A stretch of 64,000 nt of DNA, from NCBI RefSeq assembly GCF_014268275.3, contig NZ_CP077084.1, positions 682,001 to 746,000 on the forward strand, in the 5' to 3' direction. The position numbers and the translations under genes were made by a program. This DNA comes from Pseudomonas tritici (GTDB taxonomy: Bacteria; Pseudomonadota; Gammaproteobacteria; Pseudomonadales; Pseudomonadaceae). Under the pieces are notes generated by a model, which did no database searches, was not told the DNA's origin, and worked only from the letters and a program-made list of their open reading frames with translations. Below, in pieces: positions 49,123 through 58,036 of the stretch. Each line of letters starts with the position of its first letter. The first letter of the stretch is position 1.

Positions 49123-49324
49123 GGGGGAATCCTGGGGGAGAGCGCGATCCGTGCGGCCATGAGACGGTGTGTCCCTCTCTATCGGTCGTACGACTAAAGT
49201 CTAAAGGGGCGTGTGCGTTTTTGTCGCACCTGACGAGGGGCTTGGTCGATTCAGGAACCAGATCGGGTAAATGCAGTCACTAAGGCTCGAAAGTGCGGCC
49301 CGGCCCTTAAAAATCGGGCTGCGC

Positions 49325-49342
49325 GCCAGGGATAACCCTGGC
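49325..49342 (+). other. Perfect stem-loop in the zapB-like 5' region
   Basis: GCCAGGG and CCCTGGC pair over 7 bp around ATAA, 57 bases upstream of the zapB-like ATG. The rest of the 276-bp divergent gap with the chemoreceptor gene shows no motif I can name. Confidence 0.35.
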
Positions 49343-49398
49343 ATCCGAGGTGAATTTTCTTTATCGTCACCGCCCTTTGAAAAGCCAGAGAAATCAAA

Positions 49399-49629
49399 AT
49401 GTTAGAAGCATCCCTCAGCCAATTGGAACAACTCGTCAGCGACTTGGTACAACAAAATCAGGATCTGCTGGGCACCAACGAATCCCTCAAGGCGGAATTG
49501 GCCCGCGCCAAGGATGAGAACGACAGCCTACAACTGAACCTGATGGAGCAGGAAGAAAAGCACGGCGCTACCGCCGCCCGTATCCAGGCGCTGGTTGAGC
49601 GTGTGAGCGCAGGGCCTGTCAGCGCATGA
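49399..49629 (+). CDS. ZapB-like small coiled-coil protein (TIGR02449-like)
   Basis: A 76-residue protein that is one long heptad-repeat coiled coil (LEQLVSDLVQQNQDL, LKAELARAKDENDSLQLNLMEQEEKH). Such proteins are encoded next to zapA in Pseudomonas and are thought to serve in the division-ring network, like ZapB. The stop overlaps the zapA start (ATGA), so the two are translationally coupled. Confidence 0.82.
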   Translation: MLEASLSQLEQLVSDLVQQNQDLLGTNESLKAELARAKDENDSLQLNLMEQEEKHGATAARIQALVERVSAGPVSA

Positions 49630-49919
49630 GTGAAGGGATAAAGGTCGTTTCGATTCTCGGAGAGGATTACTCGATCAAGGCACCGGCCGGGGAAGACAAA
49701 ACCCTGATGCACGCCGTGACCCTGCTCAAGGCGTCCCTTGCCACCACCAAGAAAAAGTACCCGACCCTGATCGGTGACAAATTACTGGTGCTGGCGGCGC
49801 TGAACCTGTGCGCCGAGCAGATCGAAATGCAGCAGGCTCACCAGCAGGAACTCGACCGTTACCAAGAGCAAGTCAGCGCCACGGTCGATGTGATTGCCAA
49901 GGCGATCGGAACGCCTTAG
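49626..49919 (+). CDS. zapA: ZapA-family cell-division protein
   Basis: A 97-residue ZapA-like protein: an N-terminal beta domain (KVVSILGEDYSIKAPAGEDKTLMHAVTLL) and a C-terminal coiled coil (EIEMQQAHQQELDRYQEQ region). ZapA cross-links FtsZ filaments at the Z-ring. The usual Pseudomonas zapA locus is followed by 6S RNA and the 5-formyl-THF cyclo-ligase gene; here it runs tail-to-tail into an acyl-CoA dehydrogenase, overlapping by four bases. It may therefore be a second zapA copy. Confidence 0.82.
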   Translation: MSEGIKVVSILGEDYSIKAPAGEDKTLMHAVTLLKASLATTKKKYPTLIGDKLLVLAALNLCAEQIEMQQAHQQELDRYQEQVSATVDVIAKAIGTP

Positions 49920-51718
49920 AACCACTCATCCTGCATGCCGAGGCACGTGTCATCGCGTGCCTCCAGAATTGCCAGTTCATGATGGCAGCTCGGTACTTCC
50001 CAGGTCAGGAAGTACCGGGCGGCCTGGAGCTTGCCTTTATAAAAGGCCACATCCGCCGCATTGCCCCTGGCCAATCCTTCTTCGGCGCGAATCGCCTGCT
50101 CCAGCCAGCGCCAGCCAATCACCGTATGCCCGAACACCTTCAAGTACAGCGCCGAATTTGCCAGGCTGCTGTTGACCTTGCCTTGGGCGAGATCCGTCAG
50201 CAGGCCGATGGTGACGCTTTGCAGGCGGTTGACCAACTGTTCCAGCGGTTCCCTTAGTGCGGTCAGGCTTGGGTATTCCTGCGCCCGTGCACCGGTTTCG
50301 GCAATCAGTCGTATGAGTTGCTTCAACCCCGCGCCGCCGTTCTGCGCGAGCTTGCGCCCCAGCAAATCCAGGGACTGGATGCCGTGGGTGCCTTCGTGGA
50401 TCGGGTTCAGGCGGTTGTCGCGGTAGTACTGTTCCACCGGGTACTCGCGGGTGTAGCCATGGCCGCCGAGAATCTGGATTGCCAGTTCGTTGGCCTTGAG
50501 GCAGAACTCCGAAGGCCAGGATTTGACGATGGGCGTGAGCAGGTCCAGCAGTTCGTGGGCGTGCTTGCGCTCGGCTTCGGTTTCCAGGGTGGTGGTGTCG
50601 TCGAACAGTCGTGCAGCGTAGAGGCCAAGGTCGAAGGCGCCTTCCACGTAGGATTTTTGGGTCAGCAGCATGCGCTTTATATCCGCGTGCTGAATGATCG
50701 AGACCGGCGCCGTTGTGGGGTCTTTGCTGTCGGGCAGGCGACCTTGTGGGCGTTCGCGGGCGTATTCCAGCGAGTAGAGGTAGCCGGCATAACCGAGCAT
50801 CACCGCACCCATGCCGACGCCGATGCGTGCCTCGTTCATCATCTGGAACATGCAGCTCAGGCCCTGGTGCGGTTTACCTACCAGATAGCCGACGCAACTA
50901 CCGTTATCGCCGAAGTTGAGCGCGGTGGACGTCGTCCCGCGCCAGCCCATCTTGTGGAACAGCCCCGCCAGCAGCACGTCGTTGCGCTCGCCCAGGCTGC
51001 CATCGTCGTTGACCAGGAACTTGGGCACGATAAACAGCGAAATGCCCTTCACCCCGGCGGGCGCATTCGGCAGCTTGGCCAGCACCATGTGCACGATGTT
51101 TTCCGACAGCGGGTGATCGCCACCGGAGATGAAAATCTTGTTGCCCTTGAGCCGGTAAGTGCCGTCCGCCGCAGGTTCTGCGCGCGTACGAATATCCGAC
51201 AGCGAAGAGCCCGCATGGGGTTCGGTCAGGGCCATGGTGCCGAAGAAGCGGCCGTCGATCATCGGTTGCAGGAAGCGTTGTTTCTGATCATCGGTGCCGA
51301 AACTTTCGATCAGGTTGGCGGCGCCCATGGTCAGGAACGGATAGGAAGTGGACGCCGCGTTCGCTGACTGGAAATGCGCAAAACACGCTTGAGAGAGCAG
51401 GGTGGGCAGTTGCATGCCGCCCGCTTCGAAGCTTCGGGCTGCGTTGAGAAACCCGGCTTCAAGGAAGGCATCCACCGCCGGTTTGACTTCCGGAATCAGG
51501 ATGGCTGCACCGTTCTCGTAGCGCGGTTCGTTCTCGTCGTTCTTGCGGTTGTGAGGGGCGAAATACTTTTCGGCGATGTTGCGCGCGGTACTGATGGCCG
51601 CATCGAAGGTTTCGCGGTTGTGCTCGGCAAACCGCTCGCGCTGGGTCAGGCCCTCGGCATCGAGGACTTCGTACAGCTCGAAAGCCAGATTGCGGGAACT
51701 GAGCAGCGTCTCGGACAT
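49916..51718 (-). CDS. Acyl-CoA dehydrogenase (large, DmdC-like)
   Basis: A 600-residue FAD enzyme: N-terminal helical domain, FAD/substrate strand MALTEPHAGSSLSDI, GNKIFISGGDHPL, FMMNEARIGVG-type helix and catalytic Glu in NPIHEGTHGIQSLDLLG. A C-terminal extension of about 120 residues is typical of the long subgroup that includes 3-methylthiopropionyl-CoA dehydrogenase and relatives. The substrate is unknown. The same gene stands near mscK and nhaP2 homologues in P. aeruginosa. Confidence 0.9.
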   Translation of the reverse strand: MSETLLSSRNLAFELYEVLDAEGLTQRERFAEHNRETFDAAISTARNIAEKYFAPHNRKNDENEPRYENGAAILIPEVKPAVDAFLEAGFLNAARSFEAGGMQLPTLLSQACFAHFQSANAASTSYPFLTMGAANLIESFGTDDQKQRFLQPMIDGRFFGTMALTEPHAGSSLSDIRTRAEPAADGTYRLKGNKIFISGGDHPLSENIVHMVLAKLPNAPAGVKGISLFIVPKFLVNDDGSLGERNDVLLAGLFHKMGWRGTTSTALNFGDNGSCVGYLVGKPHQGLSCMFQMMNEARIGVGMGAVMLGYAGYLYSLEYARERPQGRLPDSKDPTTAPVSIIQHADIKRMLLTQKSYVEGAFDLGLYAARLFDDTTTLETEAERKHAHELLDLLTPIVKSWPSEFCLKANELAIQILGGHGYTREYPVEQYYRDNRLNPIHEGTHGIQSLDLLGRKLAQNGGAGLKQLIRLIAETGARAQEYPSLTALREPLEQLVNRLQSVTIGLLTDLAQGKVNSSLANSALYLKVFGHTVIGWRWLEQAIRAEEGLARGNAADVAFYKGKLQAARYFLTWEVPSCHHELAILEARDDTCLGMQDEWF

Positions 51719-51834
51719 GGCGGCTTACCTTTGGAGGAATTGGCCTGAGTCTAAGTGCGCGAATGGAGGCTGGATAGCAAGATTGATCTGGGTGATGGAG
51801 GGGCAAAACAACAGCGCAAGGCGTGCACAGTCCA

Positions 51835-51921
51835 TGTGGGAGCTGGCTTGCCTGCGATGGCATCGCTACGGTCTGTCAGTAGCACCGCGTCGCTTGCATC
51901 GCAGGCAAGCCAGCTCCCACA
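51835..51921. repeat. REPIN between acyl-CoA dehydrogenase and putA
   Basis: An 87-bp palindrome with GGAGCTGGCTTGCCTGCGATGGC arms, three bases shorter than the usual 90. It lies 12 bases beyond the putA stop. Confidence 0.88.
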
Positions 51922-51932
51922 GGGGGAAGGGT

Positions 51933-54900
51933 TTAGCCGATGGTCATCAAACTGGCGTTACCGCCCGCTGCAGCAGTGTTGACACTCAGCGCACGCTCAA
52001 TCACCAAACGCTCCAGCGCAATCGCCGTTTCGCCTTGCGACAAACCATGCACCCCAACAATCGCGCCACCACGCTGGGCCACTTGCTGGCACACCGCACG
52101 CAGCTGGTCGGAATCACCGTGATGCAGAACCGCGTCAAACACCACTTCATCCTTGGTCCAGTCGGCCACGCGCTTGATCTTCGCCTGAATTTCTTTAGGC
52201 AGGCGTGAGAACAACGCCTTGGTCAGCTCGGTTTCCGGCCATACCGCCGAACCGCCCACCGCCAATACCGCCGCCAGTTGAGTCAACAAATCGCCTTCCA
52301 CGTCCGCCAGGCACAGTACGTGCTCGCGGGGCAGGATGGCGTAGCTGTTGCGCTCGCCGGTCGGCCCGGCCAGTTGGCGGGTGATACCGCTTTGCGATTG
52401 CGCGGCGAACTGGCTGCACAAGGCACTCAGTTCGCTGAACTTATTGCTGTCGGCCCAGGTTTTCAGGGCGGTCAGCGGCTGGCTCATGGCGTCGCGCAGG
52501 CGCACGTCCGGTGCAGCCAATGCGTCGCCACGTACGAAGGATTGCTCGATGGCATCCGTAGGACGCATTGACAGCAGGCGGTACAGGTACAGTGGGCCGC
52601 CGGCTTTCGGGCCAGTGCCCGACAGGCCTTCGCCGCCGAAGGGTTGCACGCCGACCACAGCGCCAACGATGTTGCGGTTCACATAGACGTTACCGGCATT
52701 GACGTTGTCGATCACCTTGGCGATGGTCTCGTCGATACGCGTGTGCACGCCCAGGGTCAGGCCATAGCCGGAAGCGTTGATCTGGCCGATGAGCTGGTCG
52801 ATCTCTTTGCGCTTGTAACGCACCACGTGCAGTACCGGGCCGAAGATCTCGCGTTGCAGCTCGTCGAAGCTTTCCAGCTCGATCAGGGTTGGCATCACGA
52901 AGGTGCCGCGCTTGATTTCTTCGCCGTCGGCAATCGCCACTTGGTAAACGTTGCGGCCTTTGTCGCGCATGGCCTGGATGTGTTTCTCGATGCCGGCCTT
53001 GGCTTCGGCGTCGATCACCGGGCCGATGTCGACGGACAGACGTTCCGGGTTACCCAAGCGGCATTCCGCCATGGCGCCCTTGAGCATTTCGATCACACGG
53101 TCTGCCGAATCTTCCTGCAGGCACAGCACGCGCAGGGCCGAGCAACGTTGGCCGGCGCTGTCGAAGGCCGAAGACACCACGTCGATGACCACTTGTTCGG
53201 TCAGCGCCGAGGAGTCGACGATCATCGCGTTCTGGCCGCCAGTTTCGGCGATCAGCGGGATCGGACGGCCCTGGGCATCCAGGCGACCGGCGACATTGCG
53301 TTGCAGCAGGCGCGCCACTTCAGTGGAGCCAGTGAACATCACGCCTTTGACGCGATCATCACCGACCAGGCGCGCACCCACGCTCTCCCCCTGACCCGGC
53401 AGCAATTGCAGCACGCCTTCCGGAATACCGGCTTCGAGCAGGATGCGCACGGCTTGGGCGGCCACCAGCGGCGTTTGCTCGGCAGGCTTGGCCAGTACCG
53501 GGTTACCGGCGGCCAAGGCCGCGGCGACTTGGCCGCTGAAAATCGCCAGCGGGAAGTTCCACGGGCTGATGCACACCACCGGGCCCAGTGGGCGGTGGGC
53601 GTCATTGGTGAAATCGTTGCGCGCCTGCACGGCGTAGTAACGCAGGAAGTCCACGGCCTCGCGTACTTCGGCGATGGCGTTGGCGAAGGTCTTGCCGGCT
53701 TCGCGAGCCAGCAGGCCCATCAGCGGTTGGATCTCGCCTTCCATCAGGTCGGCGGCGCGTTCCAGGATCGCGGCGCGTTCGGCGGGCGGGGTGGCCTGCC
53801 AGATCGGACCCGCGTTGATGGCGCACTGGATAGCGTTGTCGACGTCTTCGACAGTGGCTTCCTGCACATGGCCGACCACATCACGCAGGTCGGACGGGTT
53901 CAGTACCGGTGCCGCTGCTTCATTGCTGGAAGCGCAACCGAGCATCGGCACCGCTTTCCAGTTGTTGTGAGCGGTGGCCAGCAGGGCGCAGGACAAGGAG
54001 GCCAGGCGATGTTCGTTGGCCAGGTCGATACCGGCCGAGTTGGCGCGGTCGCTGCCATACAGGTCACGCGGCAAAGGGATGCGCGGGTGCGGCAGGCCGA
54101 AGCCGCCTTCCAGCGTAGCCATTTGCTCGATGCTGGCCACTGGATCGGCCACCAGCTCCTGAATCGAGATGGACTGGTCGGCGATACGGTTGACGAACGA
54201 GGTGTTCGCGCCGTTTTCCAGCAGGCGACGTACCAGGTAAGCCAGCAATGTTTCGTGGGTGCCGACTGGTGCGTACACGCGGCACGGACGGTTCAGCTTG
54301 CCTTCGGATACTTTGCCTACAACCTGCTCGTACAGCGGTTCGCCCATGCCGTGCAGGCATTGGAACTCGTACTGGCCGGGGTAATAGTTCTGACCGGCGA
54401 TATGGTAGATGGCCGACAGCGTGTGGGCGTTGTGCGTGGCGAACTGCGGGTAGATGACTTCCGGCACCGACAGCAGCTTGCGTGCGCAGGCAATGTAGGA
54501 AACGTCGGTGTAAACCTTGCGGGTGTACACCGGGTAGCCTTCCAGGCCTTCAACCTGGGCGCGCTTGATCTCGCTGTCCCAGTACGCGCCTTTTACCAGT
54601 CGGATCATCAGGCGATGGCGGCTGCGGCGTGCCAGGTCGATGACGTAGTCGATCACATACGGGCAACGCTTCTGGTAGGCCTGGATCACGAAACCGATGC
54701 CGTTCCAGCCGGTCAGTTGCGGCTCGAAGCACAGGCGCTCCAGCAGATCCAGCGACAGCTCCAGGCGGTCGGCCTCTTCGGCGTCGATGTTCAAACCGAT
54801 GTCGTATTGCTTGGCCAGCAGCGTCAGGGACAGCAGGCGCGGGTACAGCTCATCCATCACGCGTTCGTACTGCGCACGGCTGTAACGCGGGTGCAGTGCC

Positions 54901-55886
54901 GACAGCTTGATGGAGATGCCCGGGCCTTCATAAATCCCACGGCCGTGGGAGGCTTTGCCGATTGAGTGAATGGCTTGTTCGTACGAGGCCAGGTACTTCT
55001 GCGCATCGTGCTCAGTCAGCGCGGCTTCACCGAGCATGTCGTAGGAGTAGCGGAAACCCTTGGCTTCGAACTTGCTCGCGTTAGCCAGGGCTTCGGCGAT
55101 GGTTTCGCCGGTGACGAACTGCTCGCCCATCAGGCGCATGGCCATGTCGACGCCCTTACGGATCATCGGCTCGCCGCTTTTGCCGATGATGCGGCTCAAG
55201 GACGAGGTCAACCCTGCTTCGTTATGCGTGGCGACCAGTTTGCCGGTCAGCAACAGGCCCCAGGTGGCGGCGTTGACGAACAGCGATGGGCTGTTGCCCA
55301 AGTGCGGGTGCCAGTTGCCGGTGCTGATCTTGTCGCGGATCAATGCGTCACGGGTGCCTTTGTCCGGGATACGCAGCAGCGCTTCGGCCAGGCACATCAG
55401 CGCCACGCCTTCTTGGGAAGACAGGGAAAATTCCTGCAGCAGGCCCTGAACAATCCCGGCACGGCCGCCGGCACTTTTCTGGTTACGCAGTTTTTCGGCG
55501 ATCGAGGCGGCGAGCTTGTTGGTGGCTTCGGCCATCGAGGCCGGCAGGCGAGCCTGCTCGATCAGCATCGGCACCACTTCCGGCTCAGGGCGGCGGTAAG
55601 CGGCGGTGATCGAGGCGCGCAGTACGGACTGCGGCAGGATGCTCTCGGCGAACTCAAGGAAGCACTGGTGGGCGTGGTCGTTCTGGACCTCGCCTGCGTC
55701 GTCTGCCTCCTTGCTGCTCAAGCCATTGAGTTCAGTCAGGGTTGCACCACCCTCCAGTTTCTCCAGGTAATTGAAAATCGCCTGCTTGATCAGCCAGTGC
55801 GGCGTGCGATCAATGGAGGTCGCGGCAGCCTTGAGGCGCTCGCGGGTTGGGTCGTCAAGTTTGACCCCAAGGGTGGTCGTAGCCAT
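51933..55886 (-). CDS. putA: Trifunctional PutA: regulator, proline dehydrogenase and P5C dehydrogenase
   Basis: A 1317-residue enzyme that oxidises proline to glutamate. Residues 1-47 form a ribbon-helix-helix DNA-binding domain (TTTLGVKLDDPTRERL), so this is the self-regulating type. Proline dehydrogenase occupies about 260-570 (GPGISIKLSALHPRY, RLVKGAYWDSEIKRAQ). P5C dehydrogenase occupies about 650-1120 (CISPWNFPLAIF, FTGSTEVA, ETGGQNAMIVDSSA, catalytic Cys in DSAGQRCSALRV), followed by a C-terminal domain. ATG 55886 follows GAGGATAAGAAA; the longer frame lacks support. Divergent from putP. Confidence 0.97.
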   Translation of the reverse strand: MATTTLGVKLDDPTRERLKAAATSIDRTPHWLIKQAIFNYLEKLEGGATLTELNGLSSKEADDAGEVQNDHAHQCFLEFAESILPQSVLRASITAAYRRPEPEVVPMLIEQARLPASMAEATNKLAASIAEKLRNQKSAGGRAGIVQGLLQEFSLSSQEGVALMCLAEALLRIPDKGTRDALIRDKISTGNWHPHLGNSPSLFVNAATWGLLLTGKLVATHNEAGLTSSLSRIIGKSGEPMIRKGVDMAMRLMGEQFVTGETIAEALANASKFEAKGFRYSYDMLGEAALTEHDAQKYLASYEQAIHSIGKASHGRGIYEGPGISIKLSALHPRYSRAQYERVMDELYPRLLSLTLLAKQYDIGLNIDAEEADRLELSLDLLERLCFEPQLTGWNGIGFVIQAYQKRCPYVIDYVIDLARRSRHRLMIRLVKGAYWDSEIKRAQVEGLEGYPVYTRKVYTDVSYIACARKLLSVPEVIYPQFATHNAHTLSAIYHIAGQNYYPGQYEFQCLHGMGEPLYEQVVGKVSEGKLNRPCRVYAPVGTHETLLAYLVRRLLENGANTSFVNRIADQSISIQELVADPVASIEQMATLEGGFGLPHPRIPLPRDLYGSDRANSAGIDLANEHRLASLSCALLATAHNNWKAVPMLGCASSNEAAAPVLNPSDLRDVVGHVQEATVEDVDNAIQCAINAGPIWQATPPAERAAILERAADLMEGEIQPLMGLLAREAGKTFANAIAEVREAVDFLRYYAVQARNDFTNDAHRPLGPVVCISPWNFPLAIFSGQVAAALAAGNPVLAKPAEQTPLVAAQAVRILLEAGIPEGVLQLLPGQGESVGARLVGDDRVKGVMFTGSTEVARLLQRNVAGRLDAQGRPIPLIAETGGQNAMIVDSSALTEQVVIDVVSSAFDSAGQRCSALRVLCLQEDSADRVIEMLKGAMAECRLGNPERLSVDIGPVIDAEAKAGIEKHIQAMRDKGRNVYQVAIADGEEIKRGTFVMPTLIELESFDELQREIFGPVLHVVRYKRKEIDQLIGQINASGYGLTLGVHTRIDETIAKVIDNVNAGNVYVNRNIVGAVVGVQPFGGEGLSGTGPKAGGPLYLYRLLSMRPTDAIEQSFVRGDALAAPDVRLRDAMSQPLTALKTWADSNKFSELSALCSQFAAQSQSGITRQLAGPTGERNSYAILPREHVLCLADVEGDLLTQLAAVLAVGGSAVWPETELTKALFSRLPKEIQAKIKRVADWTKDEVVFDAVLHHGDSDQLRAVCQQVAQRGGAIVGVHGLSQGETAIALERLVIERALSVNTAAAGGNASLMTIG

Positions 55887-55956
55887 TTTCTTATCCTCAT
55901 GGGTGCCACTACCGAGTGGCATCAGCTGGCGGCAAGATTAGCTTTGCGCATGCATA

Positions 55957-56199
55957 GGTGCAACCGGGTGCAACCCTTTTTATGCATGAAATTTTCGCAC
56001 GGGTACCTGAAATAAAATGGACCTCAATGGAATCGGCTCTGCCTTGGTGCGTTTGCTTCTGAGTTTGGCTGTTCTTGCTCCGAAAAGTAGCAAAAACGGG
56101 GTGTTTTGCACTTTTCACATCAAGGTGCAACTTATTCTCACGAAACTGGTTGCACCTTATTTGCTTTGTTGAATAGCATTCGCGGCCAAGGTGCAACCA
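55957..56199. promoter_or_regulatory. put control region with five GTTGCA-type PutA operators
   Basis: The 461-bp putA-putP gap contains no credible gene. It has five copies of GTTGCA or its complement TGCAAC: 55959-55964, 55969-55974, 56126-56131, 56149-56154 and 56192-56197. Four read TGCAAC on the + strand; the fourth is inverted, so the third and fourth form an inverted pair GGTGCAAC/GTTGCACC. GTTGCA is the published E. coli PutA operator core, and PutA here has the required ribbon-helix-helix domain. The first two sites are spaced ten bases apart, on one helix face. Repression of putA and putP without proline is inferred. Confidence 0.75.
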
Positions 56200-56347
56200 C
56201 TCCCGCGAGTCGGTTCATCGGCTGACGGCTTTCCTGGGGAAACGTCAGTCATAAATGCGCGGCACGCAGCTACGTCTAACCTACTTGCAGTGGGTGGCCG
56301 TCTGACAGACCGTCGCTACATAAAAACAAAGCCAGGGCGTCACTCCT

Positions 56348-57832
56348 ATGAGCGTTAGTAATCCAACCCTGATCACGTTCGTGATCTATATCGCAGCAAT
56401 GGTGCTGATCGGCTTCATGGCCTATCGATCCACCAATAACCTTTCCGATTACATCCTGGGCGGCCGTAGCCTTGGTAGCGTAGTGACTGCCTTGTCGGCC
56501 GGCGCCTCAGATATGAGCGGCTGGTTGTTGATGGGCCTGCCGGGCGCGATCTACATGTCCGGCCTGTCGGAAAGCTGGATCGCTATCGGCCTGATCGTCG
56601 GTGCCTACCTCAACTGGCTGTTCGTCGCCGGTCGCCTGCGGGTCCAGACCGAGCACAACGGTGACGCCCTGACCCTGCCGGATTACTTCTCCAGCCGTTT
56701 CGAAGATAAAAGCGGCCTGCTGCGGATCATCTCCGCCGTGGTGATCCTGGTGTTCTTCACCATTTACTGCGCCTCCGGCATCGTGGCCGGTGCTCGCCTG
56801 TTCGAAAGCACCTTCGGCATGTCCTACGAGACCGCGCTGTGGGCCGGTGCTGCAGCGACCATTGCCTACACCTTCGTCGGTGGTTTCCTGGCAGTGAGCT
56901 GGACCGATACCGTACAAGCCACGCTGATGATCTTCGCGCTGATCCTGACGCCGATTATCGTGCTGCTGGCTACCGGTGGTGTTGACACCACCTTCCTGGC
57001 CATCGAAGCCAAGGACCCGACCAACTTCGATATGCTGAAAAACACCACCTTTATCGGCGTCATCTCGCTGATGGGTTGGGGCCTGGGTTACTTCGGCCAG
57101 CCGCACATCCTCGCGCGTTTCATGGCGGCGGACTCGGTGAAGTCGATTGCCAAGGCGCGTCGCATCTCCATGGCCTGGATGATCCTGTGCCTGGGTGGCA
57201 CTGTGGCCGTGGGCTTCTTTGGTATCGCCTACTTCTCGGCGCACCCGGAAGTGGCCGGCGCAGTGACTGAAAACCCTGAGCGCGTGTTTATCGAGCTGGC
57301 AAAAATCCTGTTCAACCCATGGGTTGCCGGTGTTTTGCTATCGGCCATTCTCGCTGCCGTCATGAGCACGCTGAGCTGCCAGTTGCTGGTGTGCTCCAGC
57401 GCCCTGACCGAAGACTTCTACAAAACCTTCCTACGCAAAAACGCCTCCCAGCTCGAGCTGGTGTGGGTCGGTCGCCTGATGGTGCTGCTGGTTGCCCTGA
57501 TTGCCATCGCCATGGCCGCCAACCCGGAAAACCGCGTACTGGGCCTGGTGAGCTATGCATGGGCCGGTTTCGGCGCCGCGTTCGGTCCTGTGGTGCTGAT
57601 TTCGGTCATCTGGAAAGGCATGACCCGCGACGGCGCACTGGCTGGCATCCTGGTCGGCGCGATCACCGTGATCGTGTGGAAACACTTTGAGTTGCTGGGC
57701 CTGTACGAAATCATCCCAGGCTTCATCTTCGCCAGCCTCGCGATCTACTTCGTAAGCAAGATGGGCGCACCGACTGCTGGTATGGTCGAGCGCTTTGACG
57801 CGGCGGAAAAAGACTACAACCTCAATAAGTAA
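56348..57832 (+). CDS. putP: Sodium/proline symporter
   Basis: A 494-residue sodium:solute symporter with about thirteen helices. Family landmarks are the first helix and loop LGGRSLGSVVTALSAGASDMSGWLLMGLPGAIY, and GWGLGYFGQPHILARFMA in the middle. Length is typical (E. coli PutP 502). It imports proline for PutA. Divergent from putA, with a control region rich in PutA operator motifs, and followed by a strong terminator. Confidence 0.96.
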   Translation: MSVSNPTLITFVIYIAAMVLIGFMAYRSTNNLSDYILGGRSLGSVVTALSAGASDMSGWLLMGLPGAIYMSGLSESWIAIGLIVGAYLNWLFVAGRLRVQTEHNGDALTLPDYFSSRFEDKSGLLRIISAVVILVFFTIYCASGIVAGARLFESTFGMSYETALWAGAAATIAYTFVGGFLAVSWTDTVQATLMIFALILTPIIVLLATGGVDTTFLAIEAKDPTNFDMLKNTTFIGVISLMGWGLGYFGQPHILARFMAADSVKSIAKARRISMAWMILCLGGTVAVGFFGIAYFSAHPEVAGAVTENPERVFIELAKILFNPWVAGVLLSAILAAVMSTLSCQLLVCSSALTEDFYKTFLRKNASQLELVWVGRLMVLLVALIAIAMAANPENRVLGLVSYAWAGFGAAFGPVVLISVIWKGMTRDGALAGILVGAITVIVWKHFELLGLYEIIPGFIFASLAIYFVSKMGAPTAGMVERFDAAEKDYNLNK

Positions 57833-57862
57833 TTCGCTGGGCGTGAAGCGCCCTACGAACTG

Positions 57863-57902
57863 AAAAAAAGGCCCGCGTCCTACCGATGGCGGGCCTTTTT
57901 TT
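57863..57902 (+). terminator. Rho-independent terminator of putP
   Basis: An A-run and GGCCCGC pair with GCGGGCC and a run of seven T, around a 12-base loop. It begins 30 bases after the putP stop. Confidence 0.9.
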
Positions 57903-58036
57903 GTGTGTGGTTTACGTGGGACTGAAGAAAGTTCTGGCGCGTGCGTGTAGGGTTTTACTGATTTGTTTGGGGTGTGCTCAGCAGGGTGAAACGTTGGTGC
58001 AGAATCTGCCACCTATCCCTCGCAGAGAAACACCGG

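Noticed and set aside
49620..49960. 6S RNA (ssrS) downstream of zapA
   Set aside because: The next gene begins on the other strand within the zapA stop; no space or structure for 6S RNA exists.
52644..54965. A 773-codon open frame antisense to putA
   Set aside because: Mirror of PutA codons; PutA's own motifs are intact on the other strand.
55909..56196. A 95-codon frame in the putA-putP gap
   Set aside because: No family resemblance, and it covers the GTTGCA operator sites; the region is better explained as control DNA.
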